Of a stretch of DNA of 64,000 nt, positions 28,587-37,152 are shown one piece after another. A program made the translations under genes and the position numbers. This DNA comes from Phenylobacterium sp. (lineage in GTDB: Bacteria; Pseudomonadota; Alphaproteobacteria; Caulobacterales; Caulobacteraceae), in NCBI RefSeq assembly GCF_013822795.1, contig NZ_PNLB01000022.1:1-64000 (forward strand), given 5' to 3'. Each line of letters begins with the position of its first letter. The stretch's first letter is position 1. The notes beneath the pieces are model-generated. The model had not been told where the DNA came from, did no database searches, and saw only the letters and a program-made list of their open reading frames with translations.

Positions 28587-29969
28587 ATGAAGACGCTCGT
28601 CGATCCGCACAAGGCGCTGAGCCAAGGCCTGGCCGACCTTCGCACCCGCTTCAAGGTTCCGGCGAGCTTTCCGCCGCTGGTGCTGGCCGCCGCCGAGGCC
28701 GCCGCGCAACGCGCGCCCAGCGAGCACGTCGACCGCACCGAGCGGCCGTTCGTCACCCTGGACCCCGCGACCTCGACCGATCTCGACCAGGCCTTCGCGA
28801 TCGAGTGCCGGGGCGGCGACCTGCTGCTGCACTATGCGATCGCCGACGTGGCGTGGTTCGTGCGCGACGGCGACCCCGTCGACCAGGAAGCCTGGAAGCG
28901 CGGCGCGACGCTCTACCTGCCGGACGGCAAGGCCAGCCTCTATCCGCCGGCGCTGAGCGAGGGGGCGGCGAGCCTGCTGCCGAGCGGGCCGCGGCTGGCG
29001 GTGGTGTTCACGGTCAAGGTGGCGGCGGACGGCAAGGTGGCGCTGGAGGGCGCCGAGCGGGCGCTGATCCAGAGCCGCGCCAAGCTGGCCTATGACCAGG
29101 TCGCTTCCGCCGATCTGCCGGACGGCTTCGAGGAGCTGGCCGAGCGGATCCGGGCCGCCGAAGAGCGCCGCGGCGCGGTGCGGGTCGATCCGCCCGAGCA
29201 GGAGGTGGCGATGGTGGAGGGGCGGCTGCAACTGCGGTTCCGGCCGCGGGCGCGTTCGGAGGAGCAGAACGCGGCGCTGTCGCTGGCGACCAACCTGGCG
29301 ATCGCCCAGACCCTGCAGCAGCACAAGACCGGCCTGTTCCGGGTGATGCCCGAGCCCGACGACTGGGCGGTGAAGCGGCTGCGCCAGACGGCGCGGGCGT
29401 TCGGGCTGAGCTGGCCGCAGATGGAGAGCCTGGCGCAGTTCGAGATCGGGCTGGACCCGCACGATCCGAAGCAGGCGGCGTTCATGCTGGCCGTGCGGCG
29501 GGCCGGCGCCCCGGCCGCCTATGTGCCGTTCCGCGAGGGCGAGGCGCCCTGGCACGCGGCGATGGCGGCGACCTATGCGCACGCGACGGCCCCGCTGCGC
29601 CGGCTGGCCGACCGTTACGTGGTTGAGACGACCCTGGCGGTCGCTAACGGCCAGCCGCCGCCGGCCGCGGCGGTCGAGGCGTTCGAAGCGCTGCCCAAGG
29701 TGATGGCCCGCGCCGACAGCCAGGCGGGGCAGATCGACCGCGCGGTGATCGACCTGGCCGAGAGCGTGATGCTGCAGGGCCGGGAAGGCGAGACCTTCGA
29801 TGCGGTGGTCACCGACATCGACGAGCGCGGCGCGCGGATGCAGCTGTGCGAGCTGCCGGTGGTGGCGCGGGTCACCGCCCACAAGGTCGAGGTCGGCGAC
29901 CGGCTGGTCGTACGGCTGGAGATGGCTGAGCCGGCCCAGGCGCAGGTGGCGTTCGAACGGATCGCCTAA
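28587..29969 (+). CDS. RNase II/RNB-domain 3'-5' exoribonuclease
   Basis: This 460-residue RNB-domain protein has the catalytic acidic cluster in LDPATSTDLDQAFAIE (about residues 57-72) and the RNB signature HATAPLRRLADRYV near residue 335. An N-terminal cold-shock domain is absent and the C-terminal S1-like part (about residues 395-455) is short, so it is smaller than E. coli RNase II or R. I use ATG at 28587 (MKTLVDPHK); a TTG two codons earlier is also in frame. The end overlaps the convergent LysR gene by four bases. Confidence 0.87.
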   Translation: MKTLVDPHKALSQGLADLRTRFKVPASFPPLVLAAAEAAAQRAPSEHVDRTERPFVTLDPATSTDLDQAFAIECRGGDLLLHYAIADVAWFVRDGDPVDQEAWKRGATLYLPDGKASLYPPALSEGAASLLPSGPRLAVVFTVKVAADGKVALEGAERALIQSRAKLAYDQVASADLPDGFEELAERIRAAEERRGAVRVDPPEQEVAMVEGRLQLRFRPRARSEEQNAALSLATNLAIAQTLQQHKTGLFRVMPEPDDWAVKRLRQTARAFGLSWPQMESLAQFEIGLDPHDPKQAAFMLAVRRAGAPAAYVPFREGEAPWHAAMAATYAHATAPLRRLADRYVVETTLAVANGQPPPAAAVEAFEALPKVMARADSQAGQIDRAVIDLAESVMLQGREGETFDAVVTDIDERGARMQLCELPVVARVTAHKVEVGDRLVVRLEMAEPAQAQVAFERIA

Positions 29970-30865
29970 ACCGGGGCCAGCGCCGCGAACCGCTCGGCGA
30001 GGAAGTCCACCAGCGCCCGCACTGCGGGCATGAGGCCGCGCCGGGTCGGGAACACCGCGTGGATCAAGCCGCTGCGCGGCGCCCAGCCGTCGGGCACGGC
30101 GACCAGGGCGCCAGTCTGCAGGGTGTCGCCAAGCATCAGGGTCGGCAGTTGGGCCACGCCGGCTCCGGCCAGGGCGGCGGCGCGTAGGGTTTCGAAATCG
30201 TCGGTGGTCAGCACCGGATCGTGGCGCACCTCGGCCAGGGCGCCGTCTGGCCCCTGCAGGCGCCAGACGTGCTCGCCGGGGCCCCAGTCGAGGCTGGGCG
30301 CGCCATGCAGGTCGGCGGGGACGCGGATCTCGCCGAGGCGAGCGAGCAAGGCCGGCTGGATGACCAGGCGCTGGGGACTTTCGCCCAGCACCCGGTGGGC
30401 CAGGTCGCTGTCGGCCAGCGGCGGGAAGCGCACGCGCAGGGCCAGGTCGAAGCGCTCGCCGACCACGTCGACATGCCGGTTGGTCGCGTCCAGCTGCAGC
30501 TTCACGCGCGGATAGCGGGCCAGGAAGTCGGCCAAGATCGGCGCGACCTGGGTGTGCAGCAGGGCGATGGGGCAGGCGAGGCGCACCGTCCCGCACGGCT
30601 CGGAGCGGACCTGGTCGACGGCGTCCTGGGCGGCCTCGGCCTCGATCACCATGGCCCGGCAGTGGCGGTAGAACACCTCGCCGACCTCGGTGATGGCGAA
30701 CTGACGGGTGGAGCGCTGGATCAGGCGCACGCCGAGCCGTTCCTCGAGCCCGGAAATGCGCCGGCTGAGCTTGGACTTCGGCACGCCCAGGGCGCGGCTG
30801 GCCGGGGCGAAGCCGCCGTGATCGATCACCTGGGCGAAGTAGTAGAGGTCGTTCAGATCCTGCAC
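29966..30865 (-). CDS. LysR-family transcriptional regulator
   Basis: This 299-residue protein has the N-terminal winged helix-turn-helix (about residues 1-60, FAPASRALGVPKSKLSRRIS) and a C-terminal effector domain. It is closest in style to the CrgA/DmlR-like LysR group. The start is GTG. It is divergent from the pirin gene with a 118-base gap holding a GTTC-N8-GAAC site, so it is the likely regulator of the pirin/hydrolase pair. The effector is unknown. Confidence 0.92.
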   Translation of the reverse strand: MQDLNDLYYFAQVIDHGGFAPASRALGVPKSKLSRRISGLEERLGVRLIQRSTRQFAITEVGEVFYRHCRAMVIEAEAAQDAVDQVRSEPCGTVRLACPIALLHTQVAPILADFLARYPRVKLQLDATNRHVDVVGERFDLALRVRFPPLADSDLAHRVLGESPQRLVIQPALLARLGEIRVPADLHGAPSLDWGPGEHVWRLQGPDGALAEVRHDPVLTTDDFETLRAAALAGAGVAQLPTLMLGDTLQTGALVAVPDGWAPRSGLIHAVFPTRRGLMPAVRALVDFLAERFAALAPV

Positions 30866-30871
30866 GGCGTC

Positions 30872-30887
30872 GTTCTATTTTTGGAAC
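30872..30887. promoter_or_regulatory. Candidate LysR operator between LysR and pirin genes
   Basis: GTTCTATTTTTGGAAC is an inverted repeat that contains a T-N11-A core, the standard LysR-type site. It begins 7 bases upstream of the LysR start, so binding could also repress the regulator itself. Confidence 0.5.
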
Positions 30888-30983
30888 TCTGAGGTCGAGA
30901 AACGACGCCTACCGCCGCTATCGTCCCAGGTCTACCTCCTGAGCCAACGTGATCGGACCCGCTCCGATCTTCAGGAGACCACC

Positions 30984-31847
30984 ATGAAGAAGATACTCGG
31001 CGTCTACAGCGCCCCGCGCCCGCACTGGGTCGGCGACGGCTTTCCGGTGCGCTCGCTGTTTTCCTACGACAGCCACGGGCGGCACATGAGCCCGTTCCTG
31101 CTGCTGGACTACGCCGGTCCCGCCAAGTTCGAGCCGGCGGCCAAGCCGCGCGGAGTCGGCCAGCATCCGCACCGCGGCTTCGAGACCGTGACCATCGTCT
31201 ATGACGGCGAGGTCGAGCACCGCGACTCCACCGGCGCCGGCGGCAAGATCGGCCCCGGCGACGTGCAGTGGATGACCGCCGCCTCGGGCATCCTGCACGA
31301 GGAGTTCCACTCCCACGACTTCACCCGCACCGGCGGGACCCTGAAGATGGTCCAGCTGTGGGTGAACCTGCCGGCCAAGGAAAAGCTGGCGGCCCCCGGC
31401 TACCAGACCCTGGTCGATGCGGAGATTCCCGCGGTGGCCCTGCTGGATGGCGCGGGATCGGTGCGGGTGATCGCCGGCCAGTACGGCGGCGGCCGCGGAC
31501 CGGCCAGGACCTTCACGCCGATGGACGTCTGGGACATGCGCCTGAACCAAGGCGGGATCAGCCGGTTCGAGATCGAGGAAGGCCGGACCCTGGCGCTCAT
31601 CGTCCTGGACGGGGCGATCAACGTGAACGGGCAGGACGTGCGCGAAGCCCAGATGGTGATGCTGGACCCTGACGGCCAAGGCCTGGAGGTCCGGGCCGAC
31701 ACCGACGCGGTGGTGCTGCTGCTGAGCGGCGAGCCGATCGACGAGCCGATCGTCGGCTACGGCCCCTTCGTCATGAACAGCGAGGACGAGATCGCCCAGG
31801 CGGTCGCCGACTTCAACCGCGGCCAGTTCGGCCAGATCGCCCACTGA
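30984..31847 (+). CDS. Pirin family protein
   Basis: This 287-residue bicupin carries the pirin metal motif HPHRGFETVT (N-terminal cupin) and SGILHEEFH, which supply the metal-binding His/Glu set. Bacterial pirins include quercetin 2,3-dioxygenase-like enzymes and redox-related regulators. The gene has a good ribosome site (AGGAGACCACC). It is divergent from the LysR gene and followed by an isochorismatase-type hydrolase, a pairing seen in other Proteobacteria. Confidence 0.9.
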   Translation: MKKILGVYSAPRPHWVGDGFPVRSLFSYDSHGRHMSPFLLLDYAGPAKFEPAAKPRGVGQHPHRGFETVTIVYDGEVEHRDSTGAGGKIGPGDVQWMTAASGILHEEFHSHDFTRTGGTLKMVQLWVNLPAKEKLAAPGYQTLVDAEIPAVALLDGAGSVRVIAGQYGGGRGPARTFTPMDVWDMRLNQGGISRFEIEEGRTLALIVLDGAINVNGQDVREAQMVMLDPDGQGLEVRADTDAVVLLLSGEPIDEPIVGYGPFVMNSEDEIAQAVADFNRGQFGQIAH

Positions 31848-31853
31848 TCCCCT

Positions 31854-31891
31854 GACGCCGCCGGTCCCCCCGGCCGGCGGCGTCCCTTTTC
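31854..31891 (+). terminator. Terminator or attenuator between pirin and hydrolase genes
   Basis: A perfect 11-base stem, GACGCCGCCGG/CCGGCGGCGTC, is followed by CCCTTTT. It sits 6 bases after the pirin stop and before the hydrolase start, so the downstream gene may be expressed at a lower level by read-through. Confidence 0.7.
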
Positions 31892-31909
31892 CCCTGAAAG
31901 GAACGACAC

Positions 31910-32551
31910 ATGACCAGCGAACCCATTCGCGACGGCGCCAGCGATCACCTGCTGACGCCGCAGAACGCCGCCTTCGTGATCATCGACTACCAGCCGGTGC
32001 AGGTGAACTCGATCGCCTCGATGGACCGCCAGCTTCTGGTCAACAATATCGTCGGGACCGCCAAGGCGGCGGTGGCCTACGGCCTGCCGATCGTCCACTC
32101 GACGGTGAACGTGAAGACCGGGCTGAACAAGCCGCCGATCCCGCAACTGCGCAAGGTGCTGGACGGCTATCCGACCTATGACCGGACGACGATCAACTCG
32201 TGGGAGGACGTCGAATTCCGCAAGGCGGTCGAGGCGACCGGCCGCAAGAAGCTGATCATGACGGCGCTGTGGACCGAGGCCTGCCTGACCTTCCCGGCCC
32301 TGGACGCGCTGCGGGACGGCTACGAGGTCTATGTGGTCGCCGACGCGGTGGGCGGCACGTCGGTTGCGGCGCACGAGATGGCGCTGCGCCGGATCGAGCA
32401 GGCCGGGGCCAAGATGATCAGCGTGCCGCAGCTGTTCTGCGAACTGCAGCGCGACTGGGCGCGCAGCGAGACGGTTCCGGCGTTCATGAACCTCTTCATC
32501 GAGACCGGCGGCACGGCCGGGATCCAGTTCTCCTACGACCGCACCGAGTAG
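31910..32551 (+). CDS. Isochorismatase-family hydrolase (YcaC-like)
   Basis: This 213-residue cysteine hydrolase of the isochorismatase superfamily has FVIIDYQPVQ (catalytic Asp), a central Lys candidate in GRKKLIMTALWTEACL, and the nucleophilic Cys in that same segment. It resembles E. coli YcaC, whose substrate is not known. A ribosome site (GAAAGGA) precedes the ATG. It follows pirin across a terminator hairpin. Confidence 0.87.
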   Translation: MTSEPIRDGASDHLLTPQNAAFVIIDYQPVQVNSIASMDRQLLVNNIVGTAKAAVAYGLPIVHSTVNVKTGLNKPPIPQLRKVLDGYPTYDRTTINSWEDVEFRKAVEATGRKKLIMTALWTEACLTFPALDALRDGYEVYVVADAVGGTSVAAHEMALRRIEQAGAKMISVPQLFCELQRDWARSETVPAFMNLFIETGGTAGIQFSYDRTE

Positions 32552-32562
32552 GCAGGACCAAA

Positions 32563-32597
32563 GAAAAAGGCCCGGGGTCGCCCCCGGGCCTTTCGCT
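32563..32597. terminator. Bidirectional terminator between convergent genes
   Basis: AAAGGCCCGGGG and CCCCGGGCCTTT form a long stem with A and T tracts on both sides. It lies between the hydrolase (plus) and the cysteine-repeat gene (minus) and can serve both. Confidence 0.8.
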
Positions 32598-32616
32598 TTG
32601 GCTTGGCTGGCTGGGC

Positions 32617-33939
32617 TTAGGTGTTGCCCGGCAGCTTGCACTGGTCTGAGAAGGCGCAGCCGATGGCTTCGACCGGCTTCAGGTCGGCGGTGTACTCGAG
32701 CACGTAGCCCTTCAGGCCGTCGGCGCAGGCGACTTCCATGTAGGTGGTGCCCTTGGCCGACTTGCCGATGACGCGTGCGTTGGACACCGCGCAGGAGGCC
32801 TTGCCCGTCGCCTTCAGGTCGGCGGTGACGGCGCTGTAGCTGTTGGCGTCCAGCTTGGTGAACGAGCAGCGGTAGCCGGCGATCGGCGCGCGGGCGCAAT
32901 CGTAGACGATCGGCTTGTCGTTCGGGCCGCCGAAGACGCCGACGGCGCCGTCCGGACGGTTCGAGCAGGCCATCTCGACGATGTCCTTGTTGTTGCTGCT
33001 CGGGAACGGAGCGTACTTCGAGACGTCGCAGTTGAAGCCCGCAGCCTTGGCCAGCTTGGTGTAGAGGCCGTTTTGCTCGGTGACCGCTTCCTTGGTGTCG
33101 GTCAGGGTGCAGCCGCCCATGACGCCTTGCGCCTTGGCGCAGTCGTAGGTCTGGGTCAGCTTGCCGGCGTCGACGCGGTAGAGGTAGCCCTTGCCGTCGG
33201 CGCAGGCGGCTTCGAAGAACGACGAGCCGGTCTGGGACATGCCCAGGTACTTCTTGTCCTTCACGGTGCAGCCGTTGTTGGCCTGGGCCGCGAGGGTGTC
33301 GATCACCGCCAGGCGCTGTTCCTTAGTGCGCAGCGTGCAGGAGATGTTCGACTGGCCGCCGTCGTAGACCATGCAGTCGCTGGCCTCGACCGGCTTGGCC
33401 GCATCGATCGGCGCGCTGGTCTTCAGGACATAGCCCTGGGCCGAGCCCTGGCAGGCGACTTCGAGATAGGTGGCGGTGGCGCTTTGGCCGATGCCGCGGA
33501 CCGCTTCCGGCGTGCACTGGACCTTGGCGGCGGCGAGCACGCCGGCCAGGTCGGACTTCGGATCGGCGTTGCCGGGCAGCTTGCAGGCCAGGTTCGACGG
33601 CTTGCCGTCCGGACCGGGGGTGCCCGCCTCGATGCAGGTGAACGAGGTGGTCGCGCCGCCTTCGACCGCCGACAGCACGAAGCCGACGCCTTGGTCGCAG
33701 TCGATTTCGTAGTAGCTGGTGTTGGTCTTCGTCTTCTTGTCGGCGACCTTGCCGATGAAGAAGGCGTCGGTGACGTTGCAGGAAATGCCCGCGGCTTTGG
33801 CGAGGGCCGGAGCCTCGGCCATCCCTTGGGTGCGCGCCTTATCCGAGATCGCGGCGGCTTGCTTGCCTTGCGAGACGGCGGCCGGCGCCAAGGCCAGCAC
33901 GGCCAAGGTGGCGGCCAGCCCCGTGATGAATGGCCTCAT
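32617..33939 (-). CDS. Secreted protein with five four-cysteine repeats
   Basis: This 440-residue protein has a Sec signal peptide (about residues 1-23, cut near AVSQ) and then five tandem repeats of about 80 residues. The 20 cysteines fall as four per repeat, first Cys at 54, 142, 224, 304 and 383. Each repeat has a C-x21-27-C core with E-[IVAM]-x-C, then a G-[FY]-[VL] segment in most copies, and ends with two more Cys. The ATG at 33939 has CAGGAG upstream; the longer ORF start is not used. The paired cysteines suggest disulfides in the periplasm or outside. No known domain is recognised. Confidence 0.75.
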   Translation of the reverse strand: MRPFITGLAATLAVLALAPAAVSQGKQAAAISDKARTQGMAEAPALAKAAGISCNVTDAFFIGKVADKKTKTNTSYYEIDCDQGVGFVLSAVEGGATTSFTCIEAGTPGPDGKPSNLACKLPGNADPKSDLAGVLAAAKVQCTPEAVRGIGQSATATYLEVACQGSAQGYVLKTSAPIDAAKPVEASDCMVYDGGQSNISCTLRTKEQRLAVIDTLAAQANNGCTVKDKKYLGMSQTGSSFFEAACADGKGYLYRVDAGKLTQTYDCAKAQGVMGGCTLTDTKEAVTEQNGLYTKLAKAAGFNCDVSKYAPFPSSNNKDIVEMACSNRPDGAVGVFGGPNDKPIVYDCARAPIAGYRCSFTKLDANSYSAVTADLKATGKASCAVSNARVIGKSAKGTTYMEVACADGLKGYVLEYTADLKPVEAIGCAFSDQCKLPGNT

Positions 33940-33975
33940 GTTCGAAAAACTCCTGGGTGGTTCCCTATTGCGCGG

Positions 33976-34005
33976 ACATAAGCCCCCACAGCGCCAGTGG
34001 GTCAA
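33976..34005 (-). promoter_or_regulatory. Candidate promoter of the cysteine-repeat gene
   Basis: On the minus strand TTGACC and TTATGT are separated by 18 bases, about 37 bases upstream of the start codon of the cysteine-repeat gene. Inference from sequence only. Confidence 0.3.
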
Positions 34006-34072
34006 GTTTGTCGTGAATGACGTCTGAATGGCGCTGAAGGTTGCGTTTGCCCTGAGCACGAGTGCGGTCAAA

Positions 34073-35167
34073 ATGGGGCGACGACGAGAAGGGGATGACG
34101 CTTTGCGGGACGGTTTCGAAGAGACCCAGGAACAGGCGGCGCGGGCCCGGCTGAGCTATCCGTTCGCCGCGGGGCCCGAGCTGGGCGAGGCGGTGGACGT
34201 GGCGCCGGGCGTGAAGTGGCTGCGGATGCCGCTGGGCGGCTCGCTGGCCTTCATCAATGTCTGGGCGATCGAGGACGGCGAGGGCTGGGCGATCGTCGAC
34301 ACGGGTATGGGCGGTTCGGACACCCAGCAGACCTGGCGCAAGGCGTTCGCCGGGGTGCTGGGCGGCAAGCCGGTGACGCGGGTGTTCGTCACCCACATGC
34401 ATCCCGACCACATCGGCATGGCCGGCTGGCTGACCCGCAAGTTTCAGTGCCGGCTGTGGATCAGCCGCCTGGAGTTCCTGATGTGCCGCTCGCTGGCGGC
34501 CGACACCGGCCGCGAGGCCCCGGCCGACGCCCTGGCGTTCTACCGCGCCGCCGGCTGGGACGACGACGCGCTGGAGGACTACCGCGCCCGGTTCGGCGGC
34601 TTCGGCAAAGGGCTGCATGCGCTGCCCGACACCTTCCGCCGGCTGTCGGACGGCGACGTGGTGGAGATCGGCGGCCGGCCCTGGGAGGTGGTGGTCGGGT
34701 CGGGCCATAGCCCCGAGCATGTCTGCCTGTGGCAGAAGGACCTGAAGCTGTTCATCTCCGGCGACCAGGTGCTGCCGAAGATCTCGTCGAACGTCTCGGT
34801 GTTCCCGACCGAGCCGGACGGCGATCCGCTGACCGAGTGGCTGACGACGCTTGCGGCGATCAAGGACCGGGTCGACAACGAGGTGCTGGTGCTGCCGGCG
34901 CACAACGAGCCGTTCCATGGCCTGCACGCGCGGATCGACCATCTGATCGGCGGGCACGAGCGCGGGCTGGCGCGGCTGCGCAAGTTGATCGCCGAACCGA
35001 AGCGGGCGGTCGACGTGTTCCCGGTGCTGTTCCGCCGCAAGATCGACCAATGGGTGCTGGGCATGGCGACCGGCGAGAGCCTGGCGCACCTCAACTGCCT
35101 GATGACCCGCCGCGAGGCGGTCGCCGAGCCCGACGAGGCCGGGGTGATCTGGTACCGGGCGGCTTAG
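34073..35167 (+). CDS. MBL-fold metallo-hydrolase
   Basis: This protein of about 364 residues has the metallo-beta-lactamase motif THMHPDHIG, a second His in SGHSPEHVC, FISGDQVLP (bridging Asp) and PAHNEPFHG, giving a full two-metal site. The substrate is unknown; the family includes thioesterases and lactonases. The start is uncertain: ATG at 34028, ATG at 34073 and a TTG at 34103 with an AAGGGG ribosome site are all in frame, and the TTG version fits conserved sequence best. It is divergent from the cysteine-repeat gene. Confidence 0.8.
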   Translation: MGRRREGDDALRDGFEETQEQAARARLSYPFAAGPELGEAVDVAPGVKWLRMPLGGSLAFINVWAIEDGEGWAIVDTGMGGSDTQQTWRKAFAGVLGGKPVTRVFVTHMHPDHIGMAGWLTRKFQCRLWISRLEFLMCRSLAADTGREAPADALAFYRAAGWDDDALEDYRARFGGFGKGLHALPDTFRRLSDGDVVEIGGRPWEVVVGSGHSPEHVCLWQKDLKLFISGDQVLPKISSNVSVFPTEPDGDPLTEWLTTLAAIKDRVDNEVLVLPAHNEPFHGLHARIDHLIGGHERGLARLRKLIAEPKRAVDVFPVLFRRKIDQWVLGMATGESLAHLNCLMTRREAVAEPDEAGVIWYRAA

Positions 35168-35179
35168 GGCCGTAGCCAC

Positions 35180-35325
35180 CTTCTCCTCTCCCCGCTTGAG
35201 GGGAGAGGTCGGGTGAGGGGAGGCGGCGCGGAGCGGCGCTCTGCTGCCGGACGTCGGCGAGGCGGCGAGGTGGTGGCCCCCTCACCCTTGCCCTCTCCCC
35301 CGCGGGGGAGAGGGAACAGTCGGAT
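35180..35325. repeat. Composite CTCTCCCC intergenic element
   Basis: CTCTCCCCGCTTGAGGGGAGAG...GGTGAGGGG is followed about 60 bases later by CCCCCTCACCCTTGCCCTC and CCCCGCGGGGGAGAGG. Two hairpins in opposite orientation enclose a GC-rich linker, the same architecture as at 40379-40751. Confidence 0.7.
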
Positions 35326-35409
35326 CCCGCTTCATCCCGGCGAAGATTCTGCTTCGATCCGCGCTCCCCGCCGCGTTAGCATACGGCGTAAGTTTAGGAG
35401 CGCATTTCT

Positions 35410-36189
35410 ATGTCCGACCACATTCTGATCGAGAAGTCCGGCGGGGTTCTGACCCTGACCATGAACCGCCCCGACAAGAAGAACGCCTTGACCCGGGACA
35501 TGTACCAGGCGCTGGGCGACGCCATCGATCAGGCCGAGTTCGACAAGGACGTGCGCTGCGTCCTGATCCAGGCCAACGGCGACATGTTCACCGCCGGCAA
35601 CGACATCAGCGACTTCGCGGCGGTCAACGCCGGCGAGTCGTCGGCGAACGAGGCGCGGCGCGGCGGCAATCCGCTGCTGGCGGCGCTGGCGCGGGCCAAG
35701 ACCCCGCTGATCGCGGCGGTCAACGGCCGCGCGGTCGGCGTCGGCACCACCATGCTGCTGCACTGCGACCTGGTCTATCTGGCCGACAACGCGCTGCTGA
35801 CCACGCCGTTCGTGAACCTGGCGCTGGTGCCGGAAGCGGCCTCCAGCATCACCCTGCCGAGCCGCATCGGCCATGCGCGGGCGTTTGCGATGTTCGTGCT
35901 GGGCGAGGCGGTCGACGCCAAGAAGGCGGTCGACTGGGGCATCGCCAACGAGGTCGTGCCGCTGGACCAGCTCCGCGCCAAGGCCCGCGCCGCGGCCGAG
36001 GCCGTCGCCGCGCGGCCGCCGGCCGCGGTGGTGATCACCAAGGCGCTGATGCGCGACGAGACGGGCCTGGCCCAGCGCATGGACGAAGAGGGCGCACACT
36101 TCGCCGCTCAGCTGAAGTCCGCTGAGGCCAAGGAGGCGTTCGCCGCCTTCGCCCAGAAGCGCGCCCCCGACTTCAGCAAGGTGTCCTGA
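35410..36189 (+). CDS. Enoyl-CoA hydratase/isomerase family protein
   Basis: This 259-residue crotonase-fold protein has the oxyanion-hole segments FTAGNDISDF and NGRAVGVGTTMLLHCDLVY and a C-terminal helical part. The usual catalytic Glu of dedicated hydratases at the second loop reads as FVNLALVPEAASS, giving the family's one- or two-acid isomerase/hydratase type. It is the first gene of a three-gene run with two SDRs, suggesting fatty-acyl or cyclic acyl-CoA metabolism. Confidence 0.87.
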   Translation: MSDHILIEKSGGVLTLTMNRPDKKNALTRDMYQALGDAIDQAEFDKDVRCVLIQANGDMFTAGNDISDFAAVNAGESSANEARRGGNPLLAALARAKTPLIAAVNGRAVGVGTTMLLHCDLVYLADNALLTTPFVNLALVPEAASSITLPSRIGHARAFAMFVLGEAVDAKKAVDWGIANEVVPLDQLRAKARAAAEAVAARPPAAVVITKALMRDETGLAQRMDEEGAHFAAQLKSAEAKEAFAAFAQKRAPDFSKVS

Positions 36190-36192
36190 CCC

Positions 36193-37152
36193 ATGATCCG
36201 CTCCCGCTTCGGCGCCTTCACCCCCGCCCGCGTGGTGGCCGGCGATCACGATCTCTCCGGCCGCAACGTCATCGTCACCGGCGGGGCGAGCGGCATCGGC
36301 TACGAGACCGCCAAGGCGCTGGCCGCGGCGGGGGCGGACGTCATGCTGGCCGTGCGCGACCGCGTGGCCGGCGAGAAGGCGGCGGTGGCGATGAACGAGG
36401 CGATCGGCGCCGACAAGGTGGTGGCCGGGACCCTGGACCTGGCCAGCCTTTCCTCGGTGGGGTCCTTCGTTGACGCCTGGGGCGACCAGCCGCTGGACAT
36501 CCTGATCAACAACGCCGGGGTGATGGCGACGCCGCTGCTGCGCACGGCCGAGGACCTGGAGCTGCAGATCGGCACCAACCACTTCGGTCACTTCGTGCTG
36601 GCGGTGGGGCTGACGCGGGCGCTGCTGAACGCCTCGGACGAGGACCGTCTGGCGCGGGTGGTGGCGCTGTCGTCGATCGGCCACCGGCGCAGCGACATCA
36701 ACTGGGACGACCCCAACTATCTGACGCGGCCCTATGACAAGTGGGAGGCGTACGGCCAGTCCAAGACCGCCAACTCGCTGTTCGCGGTGGGCTACAACGC
36801 CCGCTTCGAGGAACATGGGATCACCGCCAACGCCGTGATGCCCGGCGGGATCATGACCCCGCTGCAGCGCTACCTGCCCAAGGAGGAGATGGTGGCGATG
36901 GGCTGGATGGACGAGGAAGGCAACGCCCGTGAGGGCTTCAAGACCCCCGAGCAGGGCGCCTCGACCAGCGTCTGGGCCGCGGTCGGCGAGGAGCTGGAAG
37001 GCGTCGGCGGGCTCTACCTCGAGGACTGCGCCGAGGCGGCGCCCTGGAGCAAGGACAACCCGGTGAAGGGCGTCATGCCCCATGCGCTCGATCCGGAATC
37101 GGCCGAGCGGCTGTGGGCGCTGTCGGAAGAGATCACCGGAGTGACGCTATGA
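36193..37152 (+). CDS. Short-chain dehydrogenase, retinol-dehydrogenase-like
   Basis: This 319-residue SDR has the cofactor motif TGGASGIGYETAK, NNAGVMATP, catalytic Ser in LSSIGHRR and YGQSKTAN (Tyr-x3-Lys). Its length and the WDDPNY segment fit the light-dependent-protochlorophyllide/retinol-dehydrogenase-like group. It is 3 bases after the hydratase and overlaps the next SDR (ATGA). The substrate is unknown. Confidence 0.88.
   Translation: MIRSRFGAFTPARVVAGDHDLSGRNVIVTGGASGIGYETAKALAAAGADVMLAVRDRVAGEKAAVAMNEAIGADKVVAGTLDLASLSSVGSFVDAWGDQPLDILINNAGVMATPLLRTAEDLELQIGTNHFGHFVLAVGLTRALLNASDEDRLARVVALSSIGHRRSDINWDDPNYLTRPYDKWEAYGQSKTANSLFAVGYNARFEEHGITANAVMPGGIMTPLQRYLPKEEMVAMGWMDEEGNAREGFKTPEQGASTSVWAAVGEELEGVGGLYLEDCAEAAPWSKDNPVKGVMPHALDPESAERLWALSEEITGVTL

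Noticed and set aside
28467-30596. 709-codon minus-strand ORF
   Set aside because: Antisense to the RNB-domain gene and out of frame with the LysR gene; no domain pattern.
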